Below, in pieces: positions 27,970 to 37,076 of a stretch of 64,000 bases of DNA. The notes under the pieces are model-generated. The model was not told the DNA's origin. It was given only the letters and a program-made list of their open reading frames with translations, and ran no database searches. The position numbers were made by a program, and so were the translations under genes. Position 1 is the stretch's first letter. Each line of letters begins with the position of its first letter. Source of the stretch: Bombyx mori. Its lineage: Eukaryota > Arthropoda > Insecta > Lepidoptera > Bombycidae. The stretch covers positions 15,872,001-15,936,000 of the forward strand of contig NC_085124.1 of assembly GCF_030269925.1 (NCBI RefSeq). The letters run 5' to 3'.

Positions 27970-28198
27970 GTGGCGGCCTCCCCCCGGTGAAGGTCAAGGG
28001 GCGACCTGAGGGGGTGAGGCCGCGCGGCGCGCTACCAGCACTCTAGCGCGCTGCCGTGGAGTGAATAGAGCGACCGGTCGACGGTGTATCGCGTCCCGAC
28101 CCGGCAGGCTGGTTCTGGTCCAGCGGGGTATTCCGGGACACCAGCGGCACCGTCTGGGCGGCCCGACGGGCTGCCGTACCGAGACGGCCGACGTTTCA

Positions 28199-28224
28199 GA
28201 GCCTTCGATTCGCCTCGAAGGCTC
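28199..28224 (+). other. SART-A 3'-UTR 10-bp hairpin
   Basis: GAGCCTTCGA (28199-28208) pairs with TCGAAGGCTC (28215-28224), loop TTCGCC. In E2 the same position has a different 9-bp stem (6800-6825), meaning paired changes. Likely a reverse-transcriptase recognition element (inference). Confidence 0.78.
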
Positions 28225-28429
28225 CGTCGGCTGGGCGTCCTTGGGGTGAGCCGCGCCGTCTGGTTGTAGTGTTGACCGCGGTAGCCCCCCTACCTCATCC
28301 GGGTTCTGACCTCGGAGGGGATCGGACGTCGGGTGTAAGAGTGCAGAGGAGTCGTTTAGTGGGTGGGCTCTAAAATCCTTGGGCCCGCGGTCTGCTCACA
28401 ACACCATGCAGATCGTTGAGTCTCACATA

Positions 28430-28454
28430 CCCCGCGCGCCCCTTTTGCGCGGGG
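28430..28454 (+). other. SART-A terminal 3'-UTR hairpin
   Basis: CCCCGCGC (28430-28437) pairs with GCGCGGGG (28447-28454), 30 nt upstream of the poly(A). Present in all SART-A copies and in E2. Confidence 0.75.
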
Positions 28455-28508
28455 ACCTCGTAGGAGGTTCGGCCCTCTACCCGAAAAAAAAAAAAAAAAA
28501 AAAAAAAA

Positions 28509-30389
28509 GGTCGATCCAGTGCATCGGACACGGTGGGGCGATGTACCGCTTCCCCGTCGAGCGCGGTGTTCCGCAGGGGTCCGTCCTGGGCCCCCTGCTG
28601 TGGAACATCGGCTACGACTGGGTCCTGCGGGGCGTCATTCGGGGACCCCTCCCCGGGCTCAGCGTAATTTGTTACGCTGACGACACGTTGGTCGTAGCTC
28701 CGGGGAGGGACTACCGGGAGTCTGCCCGTCTGGCGTGCGCAGGCGTGGCACACGTCGTCACCAGGATCCGACGGTTGGGGCTCGAGGTGGCGCTCGACAA
28801 AACCCAGGCCCTGATGTTTCACGGGCCGGGACGAGCGCCGCCTGTGGGCGCCCACCTCGTGATCGGAGGCGTCCGCGTCGGGGTCGGGGTGACCGGTCTT
28901 CGGTACCTCGGCCTCGAACTGGACGGTCGGTGGAACTTCCGCGCTCACTTTGAGAAGTTGGGCCCTCGACTGATGGCGACGGCCGGCTCTCTGAGCCGGC
29001 TTCTTCCAAACGTCGGGGGTCCCGATCAGGTGGCGCGCCGCCTCTACATGGGGGTGGTGCGGTCGATGGCACTATACGGCGCTCCCGTATGGTGCCACGC
29101 CCTGACCCGCGAGAACGTCGCGGCGCTGCGACGTCCGCAGCGCGCGATCGCGGTCAGGGCGATCCGAGGATACCGCACCGTCTCCTTCGAGGCGGCGTGC
29201 TTGCTCGCCGGGGCGCCACCCTGGGACCTGGAGGCGGAGGCGCTCGCTGCCGATTACCGGTGGCGTAGCGACCTTCGCTCTAGGGGGGAAGGGCGCCCCG
29301 GCGAAGGTGTAGTTCGAGCGCGGAGGCTCCACTCTCGGCGGTCCGTGCTGGAGGCGTGGTCTCGCCGCTTGGCGGACCCGTCGGCCGGCCTCCGAACCGT
29401 CGAGGCGGTCCGCCCGGTTCTCGCGGACTGGGTGGGCCGCGACCGCGGATGCCTCACCTTCCGGCTAACGCAGATGCTTACCGGCCATGGTTGTTTCGGC
29501 CGGTACTTGCACAAGATAGCCGGAAGGGAACCGACGGCGCAGTGCCACCACTGCGCGGACCGCGACGAGGAAGACACAGCGGAACATACATTGGCGCGTT
29601 GCTCTGGATTCGACGAGCAACGCGCCGCCCTCGTCGCGGTCATAGGTGAGGACCTCTCGCTGCCGCGCGTCGTGGCTACGATGCTCGGCAGCGACGCGTC
29701 CTGGAAGGCGATGCTCGACTTCTGCGAGTCCACCATCTCGCAGAAGGAGGCGGCGGAGCGAGAGAGGGAGAGCTCTTCCCTTTCCGCACCGATCCGTCGC
29801 CGTCGAGCCGGGGGCCGGAGGCGGGAATACGCCCGTACGTCCCGGCCCCTGTAGGTGGCGGTCTCCCCCCGGTGAAGGTTAAGGGGCGACCTGAGGGGGT
29901 GAGGCCGCGCGGCGCGCTACCAGCACTCTAGCGCGCTGCCGTGGAGTGATTAGAGCGACCGGTCGACGGTGTATCGCGTCCCGACCCGGCAGGCTGGTTC
30001 TGGTCCAGCGGGGTATTCCGGGACACCAGCGGCACCGTCTGGGCGGCCCGACGGGCTGCCGTACCGAGACGGCCGACGTTTCAGAGCCTTCGATTCGCCT
30101 CGAAGGCTCCGTCGGCTGGGCGTCCTTGGGGTGAGCCGCGCCGTCTGGTTGTAGTGTTGACCGCGGTAGCCCCCCTACCTCATCCGGGTTCTGACCTCGG
30201 AGGGGATCGGACGTCGGGTGTAAGAGTGCAGGGGAGTCGTTTAGTGGGTGGGCTCTAAAATCCTTGGGCCCGCGGTCTGCTCACAACACCATGCAGATCG
30301 TTGAGTCTCACATACCCCGCGCGCCCCTTTTGCGCGGGGACCTCGTAGGAGGTTCGGCCCTCTACCCGAAAAAAAAAAAAAAAAAAAAA
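28509..30389 (+). mobile_element. E9: 5'-truncated SART-A copy fused directly to E8 poly(A)
   Basis: Begins at GGTCGATCCAG inside ORF2 with no telomeric repeat between it and the E8 poly(A); the shared AGGT could be junction microhomology. 3' UTR 29855-30368, poly(A) of 21 (30369-30389). The pair E8+E9 is bracketed by the same 14-bp sequence, suggesting that E9 arose after insertion by duplication of E8's 3' part. Confidence 0.93.
28511..29854 (+). pseudogene. ORF2: SART-A ORF2 fragment (from before motif B to C-terminus)
   Basis: 447 sense codons to TAG at 29852-29854. Motifs B and C (YADD) and the C-terminal zinc motif are present; the endonuclease and motif A are missing. The frame reads through from the preceding poly(A) as polylysine, which is a reading artefact and not a protein start. 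It differs from E8 at a few sites (CHALTREN here). Confidence 0.93.
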
Positions 30390-30393
30390 GGTT
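30390..30393 (+). repeat. single GGTT between E9 and E10
   Basis: Only one partial telomeric unit lies between the E9 poly(A) and the SART1 5' end CCCGGGACCTGGG. Confidence 0.9.
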
Positions 30394-31273
30394 CCCGGGA
30401 CCTGGGCGGGCCCCCCGGCGCGCACTCAGCGTGGTCGGGGGCTCCGTCTGTGGGGGAGTTTTGCTGGACTTCCACCGGGCGCGTCCGTAGGTGGCGGATA
30501 ACGGGCTTCTGGGAGCAGTCACACTCCCAGGGGTATCGCTCCTTCTTTCTCGTCGTGTCACGGCGGGGGAGATTGAGCGACGCGGACCAAAACCAGCACG
30601 GGGGGTTCCGGGCTCTCCACGCCCTTCACTGGCTGAAGGGTGTTTCTTCTGGGGATGCCTGGGCCTCCTCGTTTCCATCTTCCCCCTTCGTTTTTATCTT
30701 CCCCTTTATGTTATTTTGTTTTATTTTCTGTTTGTTTTGCCTTCTTTTGTTTTATTTGTCTTTTTGGTTTTACTTTTTCTTTTGTTTTTTCATCTTTTTG
30801 TTTTGGGGCCACGTCCGAACTATTTTCGGCGTGACCCACCGGAGGTGGCGGGCCGCTCTTGGTCTGCCTTCGTCGTTGAGAAAGCGAGCCGGCGTTGTTT
30901 GCGCTTCTTCCGGCCGCTGGTCGCCATGTCCCCGGCTGCACAGCTACAGGGGAACGCCCTCCAGAGGGGGGTACCGGTATACCGGCGTGGCTTCGTGGAT
31001 TGGTGCTCACTCGAGCGTAGGGCGGTGGTCTGTCGTGCTGCTCGTTGCACTCGATGGACTGCCGGCCAACCCGTAATCCTCACCGTAGTGGGGGACGGGG
31101 GCCGCTGCCGCGAGGTACGGGGCCGCGAGGACGTAAACCTCTATAAAAAATACCCCAATCTTAAGCTCTGGCGCCCGGCGATGGGATGCATGGCTGGTGG
31201 GAGACCAGTCGCGAGGGCGTCCCAGGGGACCGTACCCCTGGCTAATAAAAACAGGAAATAACATAATGAAAAA
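30394..31273 (+). other. SART1 5' UTR
   Basis: 880-nt leader. The first 100 nt are alignable to SART-A. A striking T-rich tract (about 30666-30817, mostly TTTTGT/TTTTAT) follows. Then come CCGGTATACCGG (30974-30985) and the 7-bp hairpin CCAGGGG/CCCCTGG (31222-31241). Downstream are several ATG triplets in other frames, including one at 31266 out of frame with ORF1. No clear promoter motif. Confidence 0.75.
31222..31241 (+). promoter_or_regulatory. conserved hairpin upstream of SART1 ORF1
   Basis: CCAGGGG-ACCGTA-CCCCTGG, 7 bp, 32 nt before the ORF1 ATG. Counterpart of 15235-15253 in SART-A. Confidence 0.7.
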
Positions 31274-33412
31274 ATGTCCAGTTATAAAGATGATTTACCC
31301 CAGGAGGGTACCTCCCGCTCCGCGGGGGGAGAATCCCTCCGTGCGGCCGAGCGATCGGCCGCACGCTGCCCCTCGTCTTCTGGGGGGGGCAATAACTGTT
31401 CGAAGAGGTCCGTGAAGGACGGTGGTAGGGTGTCCGCGAAGGACGGAGAAAAAGAACGTCGAGGAGGGTCCGTGAAGGACAACGAAGCAACAAACGTCTT
31501 GTCGGACGATAGCATGGCGACGGCCAGCTCGGGCCGTTCGTCGCTGACCGGAAGCCGAAGAAAGAGGCTGAAGGGCTCCAGCACGGAGTGCTCAGAGAGC
31601 AGCTCCGGTGAAGAGACGGCGTGCTCAGCCGGAAGAGCCGCCTCCAAAACCCCATCAAAGAGGGGCAGAGGAAGACCGCCCACAACCGGGCAGTACGTTG
31701 GCCTCGCCGCCGCCAAGGAGGCGTATGTGAAGGCCCAACGAGAGGAGCTGGCGCTGCGCGCCGAGAGAGAGGTCACCGAGAGTGTCCGAAAGCTGCGAGT
31801 GAGGGAGGACGCCGTCGCGGGCAGCACGGGGGAACCAGCACTCGACCCCGAACGCCGACTAGACGAGTCCGCGAAGCTGGCCGTAGCAATCGCGGCCAAG
31901 TCTGGGAACCTGAAGGGCACATACGTACGTGCCCTGAAGGAGATGGCTGCCGCCATTCGGGAGGCCAAGGAAGAGATGGCAGCAAGGACTACCGACGGTG
32001 AGACGAAGAGGCTGCAGGAGCTCTGCAGGAGGCAGGAGGCCGAGATCCTGCACCTCAAGAATGCGATCGCCGACATGAGGTCGGAGATGGCGCGCCTGGC
32101 CCAGGCCGTGGGATCGCCGGCAGCCGTCCCCGCCCCCGTACCCGCCCCCGCCCCGATCCAACGGAGCGACGACGAGGAGGAGCGGCGCCTCCAGCGCATC
32201 ATGCGTGCGGTCGGCACCATGCTGGATGCGCGCCTCTCTGGGCTGGAAGCGCGACTGCCTCCAGAGCCCAGGATGAGACCACCCCTGGCCGCAGACCACA
32301 GGAGAAGCCGCGGTCAAGAAAAGACGCCGACACCACCAACGGCAGCAGAATCAATGCCGACGCCCGGACCAACAGCTGCGGTCGCGACGGCGGCACCCAA
32401 CGGTGGTGGCCCGCAGAAAAAGAAGGCGCCGAAAAGCAGGCAGCAGCCGGCTCAACCAGAACCACGGACATTCCCCCCCGCCCCAGCTGCTCTGACGGAA
32501 GCCTGGACGACGGTAGCCCGAAGAGGCGCCAAGCCGAGGACGGCGACGGCGACCGGCACCGTGCCCGCTCCACCGCCCCTGAAGGAAAAGAAGAAGAGAC
32601 TCCGGCCACCCCGTTCGCAGGCAGTTATTGTCAAGCTGCAGCCGGAGGCCGTCGAGCGCGGAGTCACCTATCGGGCAGTCCTCGCCGAGGCCAGGGCTAA
32701 AATTGATCCGGCAGAGCTGGGGATCCCTATCCAGCGGATACGCTCGGCGGTGACGGGAGCAAAGGTATTGGTCGTAGACGGCGCCGACCAAAACGAAAAA
32801 GCTGATTTGCTGGCGGAGAAATTACGGGAGGTTTTGCCCTCGGACAGCATTGTCGTCTCGAGGCCGACAATAACGGCCGCTGTCAGACTGAGCGGCCTCG
32901 ACGAATCCATATCCCGGGAGGAGCTTGTTGCCGAGGTCGCCAGGATTGGAGAGTGCCCCCCCGACATTGTGAAGGTTGGGGAAATAAAAATGGGTCCCGG
33001 AGGCACTGGCCAGGTCTTGGTCAGATGCCCCATAGCGGGTGTCAAAAAAATATTGGCCGTCGAAAAGCTGCGGATCGGATGGAGCGTCCTTCGCGTGCAA
33101 CTCCTCGAGACGAGGCGCCTGCAGTGCTACCGCTGCCACGCGCTGGGCCACGTGAGTGCCCGCTGCCCATCGTCGGTGGACCGCAGTGGTGAGTGCTACC
33201 GCTGCGGCCAGACCGGCCACAAGTCCGCGGGCTGCGCGCTCACCCCGCACTGTACAATCTGCGCCGGCGCCGGTAGGCCTGCAGCGCACGTCTCCGGGGG
33301 CAAGGCTTGCGCCAAGCCCCCGAAACAAAGGCAACAGAGGAGCAGCGCCGCCGAAGAGAAACGGCGGAGTCAGCCCGGTACGGCTACGGTGACACCAATG
33401 GACGACGAATAA
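31274..33412 (+). CDS. ORF1: SART1 ORF1, gag-like RNA-binding protein
   Basis: 712 residues, ATG at 31274 (MSSYKDDLPQEGTSRSAGG), TAA at 33410-33412. The head LPQEGTSRSAGGESLRA is shared with SART-A, the rest diverges. Features: basic SRRKRLK segment near residue 95; coiled coil about 240-280 (KRLQELCRRQEAEILHLKNA); Pro/Ala linker; gag domain with AVIVKLQPEAVERGVTYR; zinc knuckles 618-631 (CYRCHALGHVSARC), 641-654 (CYRCGQTGHKSAGC) and 660-679 (CTIC...H...C). In SART1, ORF1p is known to enter the nucleus and help the RNA reach telomeres (recollection). The length matches the published 712 residues as I remember it. Confidence 0.94.
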   Translation: MSSYKDDLPQEGTSRSAGGESLRAAERSAARCPSSSGGGNNCSKRSVKDGGRVSAKDGEKERRGGSVKDNEATNVLSDDSMATASSGRSSLTGSRRKRLKGSSTECSESSSGEETACSAGRAASKTPSKRGRGRPPTTGQYVGLAAAKEAYVKAQREELALRAEREVTESVRKLRVREDAVAGSTGEPALDPERRLDESAKLAVAIAAKSGNLKGTYVRALKEMAAAIREAKEEMAARTTDGETKRLQELCRRQEAEILHLKNAIADMRSEMARLAQAVGSPAAVPAPVPAPAPIQRSDDEEERRLQRIMRAVGTMLDARLSGLEARLPPEPRMRPPLAADHRRSRGQEKTPTPPTAAESMPTPGPTAAVATAAPNGGGPQKKKAPKSRQQPAQPEPRTFPPAPAALTEAWTTVARRGAKPRTATATGTVPAPPPLKEKKKRLRPPRSQAVIVKLQPEAVERGVTYRAVLAEARAKIDPAELGIPIQRIRSAVTGAKVLVVDGADQNEKADLLAEKLREVLPSDSIVVSRPTITAAVRLSGLDESISREELVAEVARIGECPPDIVKVGEIKMGPGGTGQVLVRCPIAGVKKILAVEKLRIGWSVLRVQLLETRRLQCYRCHALGHVSARCPSSVDRSGECYRCGQTGHKSAGCALTPHCTICAGAGRPAAHVSGGKACAKPPKQRQQRSSAAEEKRRSQPGTATVTPMDDE
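31341..31364 (+). other. conserved hairpin inside ORF1 coding start (SART1)
   Basis: GTGCGGCCG (31341-31349) pairs perfectly with CGGCCGCAC (31356-31364), loop AGCGAT. The same in E13 at 40150-40173. In SART-A one C-G pair is T-G. Confidence 0.65.
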
Positions 33413-33414
33413 TG
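33410..33414 (+). promoter_or_regulatory. UAAUG stop-start coupling of ORF1 and ORF2
   Basis: TAATG: the TAA stop of ORF1 shares its last A with the ATG of ORF2. Identical arrangement at 17707-17711, 24719-24723, 42222-42226, 49155-49159 and 57040-57044. Termination-reinitiation at UAAUG is the described way that SART1 ORF2 is translated (recollection). Confidence 0.93.
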
Positions 33415-36400
33415 ACCAGCAGCCCGTATCATATTTTACAGGGCAACCTCAATCGCTCCGCCAGAGCTCAGGACCTGCTGATCCAGAGCATGGCGGAGCG
33501 GTTGACCCATCTGGCGGTCGTCGCCGAGCCCTACCGGGTCCCTTCGGTTCCCGACTGGGCGGGAGATATTGACGGCCTGGTGGCCGTGGTCCAGCGTCGG
33601 TCAGCGGTGGGCGCTCCGCCCGAATTCGACGTCGTACAGAGGGGTCGGGGCTTCGTCGCAGTCTTCTGGGCGGGCTTGCTCGTCGTCGGGGTGTACTTCT
33701 CCCCCAACCGGCCGCTCGCCGAATTCGAGTCCTTTCTCGACGAACTCGGTCAGGTCGTGGGGAGGTCGCGCTCAAGGCGCGCGCTCGTTCTCGGAGACCT
33801 CAACGCGAAGTCGTCCGCTTGGGGTTCCCCGGTCACCTGTCCCAGGGGACGGGAGACGGAGGAGTGGTTGGTCGGGAGCGGTCTCGTTGTCCTCAACCGT
33901 GGCGCCGAGAACACATGCGTCCGTCGTTCGGGTGGGTCCGTGGTGGATGTGTCTTTTGCGACCCCCGACGTCGCGCGCCGCGTCTGCGGTTGGGAGGTGT
34001 TGGTCGACGTGGAGACGCTCTCCGACCACCGCTACATTGGTTTCCGTGTGGCCGCGGCCCCGGAGTCTTCTTCGGTAACGACTTTGCCCTTTGGTGGCGG
34101 CGTGGAGGGCCCGCGCTGGGCCCTGAAGCGCCTCGACACGGAGCGGCTGCAGGAGGCGGCCGTCGTCCAGGCCTGGCGGTTGGACTCCCTGGGCGAGCCG
34201 GCGGACGTGCGCGAGGGTGCGGAGCGGCTGCGCGAGGCGATGTCGCGAGTCTGCGACTACGCCATGCCCCGCGTCCGAGCGTACGCGCCGAGGCGCCAAG
34301 TCTACTGGTGGAACGAGGGGATCGCTGGCCTGCGACGCCGATGCGCCGGTAGTCGCCGAAAATATCAACACCTTCGTCGTCGGAGGCGCCGGGACGAGGA
34401 AGAAGAGGACCGGGCGTACGAGGAGTACCGGGAGGACGTGCGGGCCCTGCGCGTCGCCATTGGAGAGGCGAAGGAGGCGGCGTGGAAGGAGCTTTTGGAG
34501 ACGCTGGACCGCGACCCGTGGGGGCGACCGTATCGCCTCGCGCGGAGCACAATGCGCTCTTGGGCCCCGCCCGCGACGAGCACCCTGCCGCCTGACATCG
34601 TTCGGCACGTGATTGGGGGACTGTTTCCGGACGCACCTGGAACTCCCTTCGTTCCCCCCGTCATGATAACACCGACAACCGGAGCTCAGATTGGTGCAGA
34701 AGAGGAGGAGGTGTCGCCGGCGGAATTTGGTGCGGCCATCGAAAAAATGAAGGCGAGGAGGACGGCGCCAGGTCCCGATGGACTGTCGAATCGGGCCTGG
34801 GCGCTGGCATTACAGACTGAGGGTGGTCTGGGACCTGTCCTCCGAGGGCTGCTCAGCAGGTGCCTCCGAGAGGGCAGGTTCCCGGAAGAATGGAAGACGG
34901 GTCGGTTGGTCCTCATCCCCAAGGAGGGGCGCCCCAGAGACCAGCCATCGGGGTATCGCCCAATAGTCGTGCTGAGCGAGGCCGGCAAGCTTCTCGAGCG
35001 CGTCGTTGCCGGTCGCCTCGTGCGGCACCTTGAAAATGTCGGGCCAAATCTGGCCGACTCTCAGTACGGGTTCCGGAGGGGTCGCTCGACCTTGGACGCG
35101 GTCCAGCGCGTCCGCGACCTCTCCGACCAGGCGTGCTCCCGGGGAGGCGTGTTGTTGGCGGTGTCTATAGACATATCCAACGCCTTCAATACGATCCCCT
35201 GGAGCACGATCCTGGAGTCGTTAAGGTTTCACCGCGTCCCCACCGGTCTCCGGAACCTGATCGAGGATTACCTCGCAGGGCGGGCTGTGGTCTTCCCCGA
35301 ACGGAGGGGGTGGGGACACAAAGCGGTCTCGTGTGGTGTCCCGCAGGGGTCGGTTCTGGGTCCGCTCCTGTGGGACGTCGGGTTCGACTGGGTCCTCCGC
35401 GGGGCTAACCTGCGTGGCGTGCAGGTCATCTGCTACGCCGACGACACGCTGGTGACGGCCCGCGGAGACGACTACCGTTCGGCGTCGATTCTGGCTGCGG
35501 CTGCGGTGGCAACAGTCGTAGCCAGAATCAGGAAGCTCGGCCTGGAGGTCGCCCTGCACAAGTCCGAGGCCGTGTGTTTTCACCCGGCTCGGAAGGGGCC
35601 TCCTCCCGGCGCGAGCATAACCATTGGAGGGACTGCGATCGCTGTCCGGTCCCAACTTAAATATCTGGGGCTCGTGCTGGACAGCAGGTGGAGTTTTGAC
35701 CGGCATTTTGATGTACTGGTCCCGAAATTGCTCGGGGCGGCGGGTGCCTTAGCCCGCTTGCTCCCGAACATTGGAGGAGGAGGAAAGTCGGTCCGGCGTC
35801 TTTACCTGGGAGTGGTGCGGAGCATGGCCCTGTACGGCGCTCCCGTCTGGTCGCCCACGCTCTCCGCTCGCAACGCGGCCCTCTTGCAGAGGGTTCAGAG
35901 GGTGCTGGCGGTGAGGGTCGTGCGGGGCTACCGCACCATTTCGACGGAGGTCGCTTGTGCCCTCGCCGGTTCCCTTCCGTGGGAGTACGAGGCCGAGGTC
36001 CTGGCCGCGGTGTACCGGCGCAGGGCGCAATCTTTGGGTCGGGGAAGTGTGCCCCGTCTGTCTGTCGTCGCCCGATGGAGGCGTGCTGCGCGTCGCGTGG
36101 CAACGTTGAAGTGGAAAGAGAGGCTGGCTGCAGAGGAGATCCACCGTGGTTCTCGAACCCGGCGGCGCACCCTCGCAGCCCTGGTGCCCGTGTTGGAGGC
36201 CTGGATTGACAGGCGTCACGGCGTGATCGATTTCCGGCTCACGCAGGTCCTCTCGGGGCATGGCTGCTTCGGGAGGTACTTGTGGCGGGTCGGGAGAGAG
36301 CCGCATCCCGGATGCCACCAATGCGGGCATCCAGACGACGACGCGCAGCACGCCCTCGAAGCGTGCCCGAGGTGGGAGTATCCGCGGCAGTCACTCGTCG

Positions 36401-36615
36401 CGGTGCTCGGGGCAGACTTAAGTTTGCCGGTCGTAGTGTCCCGCATGGTCGAGGACGAGCGTTGCTGGAGAGCGATGGCCGACTATGCGGACCTGATCAT
36501 GACGCTCCGCGAAACGGAGGAGCGAGAAAGAGAGTGCGACCCGAATTCAGTCGCGCTCAGGCGAAAGAGACGGGGTGGGCGGCGCGGGCGAAGGGCCCCC
36601 GCTCAGCTCCCGTAA
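33412..36615 (+). CDS. ORF2: SART1 ORF2, endonuclease/reverse transcriptase
   Basis: 1067 residues, ATG at 33412 (MTSSPYHILQGNLNRSARAQ). Endonuclease: N12 in LQGN, E39 in AEPY, D129 and N131 in GDLNAK, S204-D205-H206. Reverse transcriptase: motif A D587 (SIDISNAFNTIPW), motif B GVPQGSVLGPLLWD, YADD 675-678. C-terminal zinc ligands C968, C971, H980, C985 and a basic tail. R1-clade domain order, without RNase H. The endonuclease specificity should be telomeric TTAGG/CCTAA, consistent with every copy here ending next to GGTT. I see no disabling change. Confidence 0.95.
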   Translation: MTSSPYHILQGNLNRSARAQDLLIQSMAERLTHLAVVAEPYRVPSVPDWAGDIDGLVAVVQRRSAVGAPPEFDVVQRGRGFVAVFWAGLLVVGVYFSPNRPLAEFESFLDELGQVVGRSRSRRALVLGDLNAKSSAWGSPVTCPRGRETEEWLVGSGLVVLNRGAENTCVRRSGGSVVDVSFATPDVARRVCGWEVLVDVETLSDHRYIGFRVAAAPESSSVTTLPFGGGVEGPRWALKRLDTERLQEAAVVQAWRLDSLGEPADVREGAERLREAMSRVCDYAMPRVRAYAPRRQVYWWNEGIAGLRRRCAGSRRKYQHLRRRRRRDEEEEDRAYEEYREDVRALRVAIGEAKEAAWKELLETLDRDPWGRPYRLARSTMRSWAPPATSTLPPDIVRHVIGGLFPDAPGTPFVPPVMITPTTGAQIGAEEEEVSPAEFGAAIEKMKARRTAPGPDGLSNRAWALALQTEGGLGPVLRGLLSRCLREGRFPEEWKTGRLVLIPKEGRPRDQPSGYRPIVVLSEAGKLLERVVAGRLVRHLENVGPNLADSQYGFRRGRSTLDAVQRVRDLSDQACSRGGVLLAVSIDISNAFNTIPWSTILESLRFHRVPTGLRNLIEDYLAGRAVVFPERRGWGHKAVSCGVPQGSVLGPLLWDVGFDWVLRGANLRGVQVICYADDTLVTARGDDYRSASILAAAAVATVVARIRKLGLEVALHKSEAVCFHPARKGPPPGASITIGGTAIAVRSQLKYLGLVLDSRWSFDRHFDVLVPKLLGAAGALARLLPNIGGGGKSVRRLYLGVVRSMALYGAPVWSPTLSARNAALLQRVQRVLAVRVVRGYRTISTEVACALAGSLPWEYEAEVLAAVYRRRAQSLGRGSVPRLSVVARWRRAARRVATLKWKERLAAEEIHRGSRTRRRTLAALVPVLEAWIDRRHGVIDFRLTQVLSGHGCFGRYLWRVGREPHPGCHQCGHPDDDAQHALEACPRWEYPRQSLVAVLGADLSLPVVVSRMVEDERCWRAMADYADLIMTLRETEERERECDPNSVALRRKRRGGRRGRRAPAQLP

Positions 36616-37076
36616 GGAACGTCGGGCTTCGGGCGCGGGGGCGCCTGATGCTCGACACGATAGTCCAGTGGTGGTGATGAGGGTATAGGGCGCTGTGGCT
36701 CCGGTGCCTACCTCACGAAGAAGTTGCGGTCAGCAATGGCCGACGTTGATCCCGCCGTTCGTCAGGCTGGGAGCCGGTGTGGGGGGCCTGCGGGGCGCGT
36801 TTCCCTGCGGTATCGTAGGTTCCCCCTATGCCGGAAAGATAGGAGCTCGTTGGGTTTTAGTCGGTAGTCGTTAAGCTGGGCGGGTTCGGCGCGAGCTGAA
36901 CTCAGCCCAGCGCGCCTTTTTCAAGGCGTAGTCTCCGTGGACTAATTGGTCGAGGGCGCGGACCTCGGTTCGCGACTTCTTCCTGTTTCTTCCACCGGAG
37001 GCGCGGAGTCCGACATAACCCGGTCCGACCCCCGTCGGCCGGGTATCCGTAAAGACTGGGATTCCCCATCGATACC
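36616..37076 (+). other. SART1 3' UTR
   Basis: 461 nt. It contains nested inverted repeats (GCTGGGC...GCCCAGC with an inner TTCGG/CTGAA), a CGCCTT/AAGGCG hairpin, a CGCGGAC/GTTCGCG hairpin and a CCGAC/GTCGG hairpin, then GGGATTCCCCATCGATACC and poly(A). Retained in all SART1 copies (E4, E6, E11, E13) with very few changes. Confidence 0.85.

Larger units (their letters stand above)
27970..28483 (+). other. SART-A 3' UTR
   Basis: 514 nt, conserved in all SART-A copies. It contains a perfect 10-bp hairpin (28199-28224) and a perfect 8-bp hairpin close to the end (28430-28454), followed by GGTTCGGCCCTCTACCCG and the poly(A). It is retained in every truncated copy, as expected if reverse transcription starts here. 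Confidence 0.85.
21516..28508 (+). mobile_element. E8: full-length SART-A retrotransposon
   Basis: 5' UTR (21516-22354), ORF1, UAAUG (24719-24723), ORF2, 514-nt 3' UTR (27970-28483), poly(A) of 25 (28484-28508). The coding frames are intact. No complete telomeric repeat separates it from E9: poly(A) is followed by GG and then E9 ORF2 sequence. Confidence 0.95.

Noticed and set aside
28379..28511. Apparent fusion of a short peptide plus polylysine to ORF2 across the E8/E9 junction
   Set aside because: It is the 3' UTR and poly(A) of E8 read through into the truncated E9. The length of the A-run decides the frame by chance. Similar readings at 13403 and 14256 were dropped too.
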